38,339 nucleotides of DNA from NCBI GenBank assembly GCA_040754395.1, contig JBFMCL010000028.1, positions 1 through 38,339 on the forward strand, given 5' to 3'. Each line of letters opens with the position of its first letter. Position 1 is the first letter of the stretch. Positions 33,616 through 38,339 of the stretch are shown here, piece by piece. This DNA is from Nitrospirota bacterium (lineage in GTDB: Bacteria; Nitrospirota; Thermodesulfovibrionia; Thermodesulfovibrionales; SM23-35). Below the pieces are notes generated by a model. It saw only the letters and a list, made by a program, of their open reading frames with translations, ran no database searches and was not told where the DNA came from. The position numbers and the translations under genes were made by a program.

Positions 33616-34377
33616 GTGATCGCAATCTCTCTTCAATCCGGCAGCAACGGTAATTGTATTTATGTCGAGGCGAACGGAGTCCGGCTTCTTTTTGATGCAG
33701 GAATCTGTGGCATTAGGGCAGAGAGAAGAATGGACGTCCATGGCCGTGACATCCGCGCTGTCGATGCACTGATAATATCCCATGATCATACTGACCACAT
33801 CCGTTATGCAGGGGTATATCAGCGAAAATATGGCATTCCGATTTTCATAACGCCGAAGACACTCGAAAAAGCGGGAACGGGAGACAGTCTCGGAAAGATA
33901 AAGAATATCAACTACTTTCGTTCAGGTGAAAAACTGTTTTTCGGCAGTGTAACTGTCCAGACAATTCCTACACCTCACGATGGCGCTGATGGGTCTGCCT
34001 TCGTAATATCCTCCGAAGGCAGAAGGCTCGGCATCCTGACAGATCTTGGACACGTATTCAGGGATCTTCCCGAAGTGATTTCCTCTCTTGACGCGGTGTT
34101 TCTTGAGAGCAATTACGATCCTGCGATGCTGGAGAACGGGACATATCCTTATTTTCTCAAAGAGCGCATCAAAGGACCGAAAGGGCATCTTTCCAACAGG
34201 GAAGCTGCGGAACTGCTCCAGTCCGGAGAAAAGCTTCAATGGGTTTGTCTGTCACATCTTTCCGAGAATAACAACGATCTACGCATTGCATTAAAAACAC
34301 ATGCACAGATTGTGGGGCGCAGAATCACTTTCTATACTGCCAGCCGCTTTACGTCTTCCGGAATACTCAAGGTGTAA
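33616..34377 (+). CDS. MBL-fold metallo-hydrolase (YycJ/WalJ-like)
   Basis: 253-aa cytosolic metallo-beta-lactamase-fold hydrolase. Seen: the YycJ-type start SLQSGSNGNCIYVEANG, LLFDAGICG, the metal motif SHDHTDH (55-61), IPTPHDGADGSAFVIS, ILTDLGHV, VFLESNYDPAML and the C-terminal SHLSENNND. Family members act on DNA or phosphodiester substrates as nucleases or phosphodiesterases and are linked to DNA-strand processing. The start is GTG at 33616-33618 without a strong ribosome site. It is the only full protein gene on the plus strand in the window. Confidence 0.85.
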   Translation: MIAISLQSGSNGNCIYVEANGVRLLFDAGICGIRAERRMDVHGRDIRAVDALIISHDHTDHIRYAGVYQRKYGIPIFITPKTLEKAGTGDSLGKIKNINYFRSGEKLFFGSVTVQTIPTPHDGADGSAFVISSEGRRLGILTDLGHVFRDLPEVISSLDAVFLESNYDPAMLENGTYPYFLKERIKGPKGHLSNREAAELLQSGEKLQWVCLSHLSENNNDLRIALKTHAQIVGRRITFYTASRFTSSGILKV

Positions 34378-34481
34378 CAGGCACATCCGAAACTCTGGTG
34401 AATGCATCATTGCATGGCACTTATCCTGTAATGCATGATATCTTGGAGTGCATGCCCAATGTAGCGGAACCCGGCACTTTT

Positions 34482-34673
34482 TCATTCAGATTTCTCCGAT
34501 TCTTTATCTCCAAGGAAGTTCACAAGAAAATTTGCATCTTTTGGTGTCAGGTCAAACTTCAGGCATGCCTCGCCGATCAGTTTTGACAGGCTTGCATCAG
34601 GTTTTTCGAGACGTTCATCAGATATCCACTTCACCGCCCTTCTCAATTGTTCTCCCTCAGGCAGAATGCTCAT
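34482..34673 (-). CDS. Small conserved-looking hypothetical protein
   Basis: 63 aa: MSILPEGEQLRRAVKWISDE, RLEKPDASLSKLIGEACLKF, DLTPKDANFLVNFL. It is acidic and helical, with no known domain. AGGAGG lies 8 bases before the ATG at 34671-34673, and it follows recO by about 20 bases, so it is probably expressed with recO and era. The strong ribosome site and codon pattern suggest a real gene; function unknown. Confidence 0.7.
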   Translation of the reverse strand: MSILPEGEQLRRAVKWISDERLEKPDASLSKLIGEACLKFDLTPKDANFLVNFLGDKESEKSE

Positions 34674-34693
34674 TATCACTACCTCCTGTATTT

Positions 34694-35452
34694 TTATTTC
34701 ATCGGCTGCTTTCCGGTAATTGTCAGCGTTTGTGCATATTCCTCTGTTTTCAATGGTTTCGCAAGAATATATTTTATATGCATATTCATGATATCCGAAA
34801 GTTCAGCAAGGAGCATCTCCGTGGGTTTTATGCGTCCCACCTTTGCGGTGTCCCATGTGAGGAGATCCTTGTAAAAACGCAGCACAGCGGGAGATATCCT
34901 TAACGGCGGAGCCATTCCCCGAGAACAGATTTCGCACAGGATCGAACCATGCGAAATATAGAAACTGTAGCCGGTCTTCCCGCACCGTCCGCAGGAATCG
35001 AGCCCGGGTGAAAACCCTGTGAAATGGAGCAGCTTTATTTTATAGTGACATGTCAGCAAATGTGTATCAAAACCCTTTTCGACAGCCTGCAGGGTATGCA
35101 GCAGCAGGGTATATGCCTTTTTGTTCGCGTCTCTTTCGGGAACAAAACTGATGGTCAGTTCTATTATCCCGGAAACCTTCAGAAAGCAGTCCAGGTTCTC
35201 CCTGATTGATTGAAAGGGATGAATGATATCTGACTGAGTCAGTTTCGGGAGAGCGGTATCTTCCCTGCCCCAGAAGGCTATTTTTGCATAGGTCAGAGGT
35301 TCAAGGCTGCTCCCGAAACAGCTTTTGAATTTGCGGGGGCTTTTTGCAAAAAGCTTCAGAATTCCCAAGTCGGGAGTCATAAACGTGACAATGAGATCTG
35401 CTTCGCCGAATGGAAAGGTTCTCAGGACAATACCTTCGGACCTCTTGATCAT
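34694..35452 (-). CDS. recO: DNA repair protein RecO
   Basis: 252 aa. Mediates RecA loading in the RecFOR recombination pathway. The N-terminal OB-fold (EGIVLRTFPFGEADLIVTFM, GILKLFAKSPRKFKSCFG) is followed by a helical domain and a zinc site with CGRCG (154-158) and CEIC (173-176). The start at 35450-35452 shares its A with the stop of the upstream gene (TAATG), so it is translationally coupled; a 15-codon upstream extension lies inside that gene and is not RecO-like. Confidence 0.92.
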   Translation of the reverse strand: MIKRSEGIVLRTFPFGEADLIVTFMTPDLGILKLFAKSPRKFKSCFGSSLEPLTYAKIAFWGREDTALPKLTQSDIIHPFQSIRENLDCFLKVSGIIELTISFVPERDANKKAYTLLLHTLQAVEKGFDTHLLTCHYKIKLLHFTGFSPGLDSCGRCGKTGYSFYISHGSILCEICSRGMAPPLRISPAVLRFYKDLLTWDTAKVGRIKPTEMLLAELSDIMNMHIKYILAKPLKTEEYAQTLTITGKQPMK

Positions 35453-35904
35453 TACATGATATTCCCGAAGTCTTCGGGTTTGAGATTTTTGAGCCACTCC
35501 TCGAGTTCGTCGGAGCTTTTTTGGGTCATGACATTTTCTTCCACAAAAATAGGTGCGTTGACCCTTAAGGCTACTGCTACGGCATCGCTCGGCCTGGAGT
35601 CTATAAGAGTCTCCTTTTTCCCGTCGTTCAGGCAGAGCAGCGCGTAATAGGTGTTGTCCTGTATTTCTGTAACGATTATCTTTGTTATTTTGATCTTCAG
35701 GCCGTCGGTAATGTTCTTGATGAGGTCATGTGTCAGAGGCCTCGGTGTATCGACTTTTCCGAGTGCAAGCGCTATTGAATCAGCTTCCGGCTTGCCGATC
35801 CAAATCGGGAGTGTACCGTTGCCGTTAATCTCCTTCAGGAGAAGGATATACATGTTGCTGCGGGGATCAAACAGCATTCCTTCAACCCTCATCTGGACCA
35901 ACAT
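35452..35904 (-). CDS. Bifunctional nuclease family protein (DUF151)
   Basis: 150 aa, BFN/DUF151 family. Seen: VEGMLFDPRSNMYILLLKE, GTLPIWIGKPEADSIALALG, RPLTHDLIKNI, YYALLCLNDGKKETLIDSRP, SDAVAVALRVNAPIFVEENV, the family blocks in order. Plant and mycobacterial relatives have RNase/DNase activity or bind regulators; the function here is inferred only from family. It lies 3 bases downstream of era and shares a base with the recO start. Confidence 0.9.
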   Translation of the reverse strand: MLVQMRVEGMLFDPRSNMYILLLKEINGNGTLPIWIGKPEADSIALALGKVDTPRPLTHDLIKNITDGLKIKITKIIVTEIQDNTYYALLCLNDGKKETLIDSRPSDAVAVALRVNAPIFVEENVMTQKSSDELEEWLKNLKPEDFGNIM

Positions 35905-35907
35905 TTT

Positions 35908-36807
35908 CTAGTACCCCAGTTCCTTCAGAAGATGGTTATTATTTCTCCAGTTTTTCCTGACCTTAACCCATAGCTCGAGGAAGACCCGAGTGTTCAGAAG
36001 CCTTTCTATATCTGACCTTGCCAGAATGCCGACAGACTTGAGTTTCTCGCCTCGCCTACCTATTATTATAGCTTTTTGTCCTTCTCTTTCAACATATATA
36101 TTGCAGCTGATTGAGATGAGTCCGTCATCCCTTTCCTGCCACTTGAGCACTTCGACCGCTGTAGAATACGGAAGCTCTTCTTCCGTTGCATACATGATCT
36201 TTTCCCTGATTATCTCTGATACCATAAACCGTTCGGCTTGTTCGGTAATAATATCGTCAGGATAGTATTTGGGACCGGCAGGAAGACAATCGTACAGTAA
36301 TTTCATCAGAATGCTTATCCCATCCCGCTTGGTTGCCGAAACGGGTATGATTTCTTTGAACTGACTGTATTTCCTGAAGTATTCAATGACCGGAAGAATC
36401 TCCTGCTTCCTTACACTGTCTATCTTGTTTATCAGGAGCATGACAGGATGCTGAACCTTGCTGAGCAGATCAAACACCGCCGAATCAGCCCTTTCCGGCA
36501 TCCGCGGTTCAACCATGTATAAAATGACATCCACTTCGAGAAGGGCTTCCCTTGCTGTTCTCACCATCGCTTCTCCAAGCCTGTTCCTTGGAATGTGAAT
36601 GCCCGGGGTATCGATGAAGATTATCTGTGCATCGGGAAGATTTTTTATTCCAACGATTCTGTTTCTTGTAGTTTGGGGTTTCGGGCTCACGATAGCGACT
36701 TTTTCTCCAAGGATAGCGTTCAGAAGTGTGGATTTGCCGACATTTGGTCGTCCGATTATCAAAACATACCCGGAGCGGAAAACACTCTTTGTATCGTTCT
36801 CTGTCAT
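35908..36807 (-). CDS. era: GTPase Era
   Basis: 299-aa ribosome-assembly GTPase that binds 16S rRNA near its 3' end. G1 GRPNVGKST (19-27), G2 PQTTRN, G3 DTPGIH (66-71), G4 NKID (127-130), G5 SATKRDG, and a C-terminal KH domain with the signature VEREGQKAIIIGRRGEKLKS. Length and order are normal. It heads the run era-bfn-recO-small ORF, all closely spaced. Confidence 0.95.
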   Translation of the reverse strand: MTENDTKSVFRSGYVLIIGRPNVGKSTLLNAILGEKVAIVSPKPQTTRNRIVGIKNLPDAQIIFIDTPGIHIPRNRLGEAMVRTAREALLEVDVILYMVEPRMPERADSAVFDLLSKVQHPVMLLINKIDSVRKQEILPVIEYFRKYSQFKEIIPVSATKRDGISILMKLLYDCLPAGPKYYPDDIITEQAERFMVSEIIREKIMYATEEELPYSTAVEVLKWQERDDGLISISCNIYVEREGQKAIIIGRRGEKLKSVGILARSDIERLLNTRVFLELWVKVRKNWRNNNHLLKELGY

Positions 36808-36917
36808 ATCTGCCTTTCTCCCTGTTCCCGACGGCTCTGCGCTCTTTTTTCAAAGCAAGGACACATGATGCGTGTGAAAAGACATGAGGGAATATCCGGT
36901 AAAAAACCCGTGCTCAG

Positions 36918-38111
36918 CTACTGCTGTAATTTGCTCAATGCCTCTTTAATCCTTTCGACTCCTTTTGTTATTTCTTCAAGAGTTGTTGCATATGATAACC
37001 TGATGCACTTATCATTACCGAATGCTGCTCCGTGTACGAGCGCAACCTTTGCCTGCTCAAGAAGGTACAAAGCCATATCTTCGGAGGACGATATCTTCAG
37101 GGATCCTGCAGACCTGCCGTATACCCGTGAAGCATTCGGGAACACATAAAAAGCCCCTTTTGGTGTCAGACAGCTGATTTCCGGGATTGCATTAAGTTGA
37201 CTTACAAGAAACTTTCTTCTCCTGTCAAACTCCTTGACCATGGTTGTGATGAAATCCTGTGGACCGGTAAGCGCTTCGACTGCTGCCTTTTGCGCCACCG
37301 AAGTCGGGTTGGATGTCGACTGGCTCTGGATGCTTGTCATTGCCTTGACTATTTCTTTCGGACCTCCTGCAAACCCTATTCTCCATCCTGTCATGGCATA
37401 GGACTTTGAGAGGCCGTTCACCACGATAGTCTTTGCCTTAATCGCAGCGTCAAGTGATGCAATGCTAACATGCTGAAAACCTTCGTACGTCATTTTTTCG
37501 TAAATCTCGTCAGATACTGCAATCAGGTTATTTTTTAGGACAACTTCGGCGATACCTTCAAGGCTTTTTCTGTCATATGTCATCCCTGTGGGGTTTGATG
37601 GAGAGTTCAAAATTAGTGCTCTTGTTCTTTTTGTGACAGCATCCTGAAGAGCGTCCGGTTTGACCATGAAACTGTCAGTTTCATAGGTCTTCACAAAAAC
37701 CGGCACACCGTCATTCAGAAGTACCTGATCGGGGTATGATACCCAGTAGGGAGCAGGGACAAGAACCTCATCTCCCGGGCTCAAGATCGCCTGGAAAATA
37801 TTGTAAAGGCTGTGTTTCGCCCCGCATGAAACAATAATCTCGTCACGGTTGTACGAAAGGTTATTATCAATCCTGAACTTCTCGATAACCGCGTCCTTCA
37901 GGGGATCAATTCCCCCTACAGGGGTATATTTGGTAAACCCGTCCCGTATGGCTTTGATTGCGGCTTCCTTGATGTTATCAGGAGTATCGAAGTCAGGTTC
38001 ACCTACCCCGAAATTCACAATATCTATTCCTGATGCCTTCATCGCTTTTGCTTTCGCATCCATTGCGAGTGTTGGTGATGGTTTGATCTTTCCCGACCGT
38101 TCAGAAAGCAT
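36918..38111 (-). CDS. Aspartate aminotransferase, class I
   Basis: 397-aa PLP enzyme that interconverts aspartate and oxaloacetate with 2-oxoglutarate/glutamate. Seen: FGVGEPDFDTPDNIKEAAI, KYTPVGGIDPLKDAVIEKF, PAPYWVSYPDQVLL, LNSPSNPTGMTYDRKSL, VSDEIYEKMTYEG and the PLP-lysine block LSKSYAMTGWRIGFAGG (Lys236). It has the features of subgroup Ib bacterial enzymes, some of which also accept prephenate. AGGAGG lies 9 bases before the ATG at 38109-38111. Confidence 0.93.
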   Translation of the reverse strand: MLSERSGKIKPSPTLAMDAKAKAMKASGIDIVNFGVGEPDFDTPDNIKEAAIKAIRDGFTKYTPVGGIDPLKDAVIEKFRIDNNLSYNRDEIIVSCGAKHSLYNIFQAILSPGDEVLVPAPYWVSYPDQVLLNDGVPVFVKTYETDSFMVKPDALQDAVTKRTRALILNSPSNPTGMTYDRKSLEGIAEVVLKNNLIAVSDEIYEKMTYEGFQHVSIASLDAAIKAKTIVVNGLSKSYAMTGWRIGFAGGPKEIVKAMTSIQSQSTSNPTSVAQKAAVEALTGPQDFITTMVKEFDRRRKFLVSQLNAIPEISCLTPKGAFYVFPNASRVYGRSAGSLKISSSEDMALYLLEQAKVALVHGAAFGNDKCIRLSYATTLEEITKGVERIKEALSKLQQ

Positions 38112-38166
38112 GAGGTAAATCCTCCTTAGTATTTAGGGTGCAAATTTTTTGAATTTTACCACAACG

Positions 38167-38195
38167 CCTATAAAGAAAACTATTTTGCACTTCAA
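38167..38195 (-). promoter_or_regulatory. Possible promoter of the aspartate aminotransferase gene
   Basis: Minus strand TTGAAG (38190-38195) and TATAGG (38167-38172) with a 17-base spacer, about 55 bases before the start codon. The match to consensus is moderate. Confidence 0.4.
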
Positions 38196-38217
38196 TGATT
38201 TCGTGTATACTTTCATT

Positions 38218-38339
38218 AGTGTCCGGTAAATATTTATAAATATCGGTCTGTTCTTTATACTTGTTGGAAAATAGTGGTGACCAAACCCTATACCAGCAAG
38301 GAGGAACAGACCATGAACAGAGTATACACGATATTCTCG
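38218..38339 (+). mobile_element. Left end of an IS4-type insertion sequence
   Basis: The sequence from AGTGTCCGGTAAATATTTAT (38218 onward) leads to a transposase start and looks like an IS terminus. The element continues beyond the window, so its other end and target duplication cannot be seen. Confidence 0.55.
38313..38339 (+). CDS. IS4-family transposase, first nine codons
   Basis: ATG at 38313-38315 preceded by AAGGAGG about 8 bases upstream; the visible residues are MNRVYTIFS. This resembles the start of IS4-family transposases with a DUF4372 N-terminus. Identification is limited by the short visible part. Confidence 0.55.

Noticed and set aside
33538-33798. 87-codon N-terminal extension of the YciH frame
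   Set aside because: It is the antisense shadow of the MBL-fold gene start, and the YciH domain begins at the internal ATG.
34378-34481. Repeated ATGCAT-type words after the MBL gene as a terminator or operator
   Set aside because: The inverted matches are short and imperfect and there is no T-run.

Overview
The window is bacterial chromosome. All protein genes except the MBL-fold hydrolase and a partial transposase at the right edge lie on the minus strand; the only RNA gene, a tRNA-Gly, is on the plus strand. The gene mix fits an anaerobic or microaerobic Nitrospirota/Thermodesulfovibrionia-like or deltaproteobacterial lineage: octaheme nitrite reductase, ADP-forming acetate-CoA ligase, bacterial myo-inositol-phosphate synthase with a CDP-alcohol phosphatidyltransferase, and an era/bfn/recO/aspartate aminotransferase group. 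That assignment is inference from gene content; no rRNA or taxonomic marker was available to test it.

Layout. 1-2052: the start of htpX, a decayed IS110 transposase and mgtE. 2120-6627: a carbohydrate cluster with pyruvate kinase, glycogen phosphorylase and a PfkB-type phosphofructokinase. Two short relics, the N-terminus of class I fructose-bisphosphate aldolase and the N-terminus of GAPDH, show that the cluster was once larger. 6807-13242: a D-lactate dehydrogenase-like gene, then four genes chained by ATGA overlaps. In transcription order these are octaheme nitrite reductase, an internally deleted Kef-type antiporter, a Na/Pi cotransporter and lactate permease.

13.3-27.5 kb is an accessory, defence-type island. 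It begins with an IS3 relic and a DUF1016 fragment, followed by vapBC and a HEPN/MNT pair. A stretch of gene debris then holds three copies of one 42-bp gene start (MKLDxIGFWSEIKL) mixed with several methylase-like gene ends. An orphan nucleotidyl-cyclase-like gene sits inside this debris. The main block is a tight run of PLD-nuclease/SNF2 helicase, Eco57I-type methylase and UvrD-like helicase, preceded by an AbiEi-like winged-helix gene with its own operator. The methylase carries two in-frame insertions of palindromic repeats. This block is the best candidate for an under-described system.

27.6-38.1 kb returns to core genes: tRNA-Gly(CCC), inositol phospholipid synthesis (with a transposase-derived zinc-finger/HTH gene in front), a BioD/DRTGG protein with ADP-forming acetyl-CoA synthetase, a YciH/SUI1 factor, an MBL hydrolase, recO, a bifunctional nuclease, era and aspartate aminotransferase. 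The right edge enters an IS4-type element.

How the parts work together: the carbohydrate and lactate genes link glycogen breakdown and lower glycolysis to lactate. The nitrite reductase could use electrons from such oxidations. The ADP-forming synthetase yields ATP from acyl-CoA.
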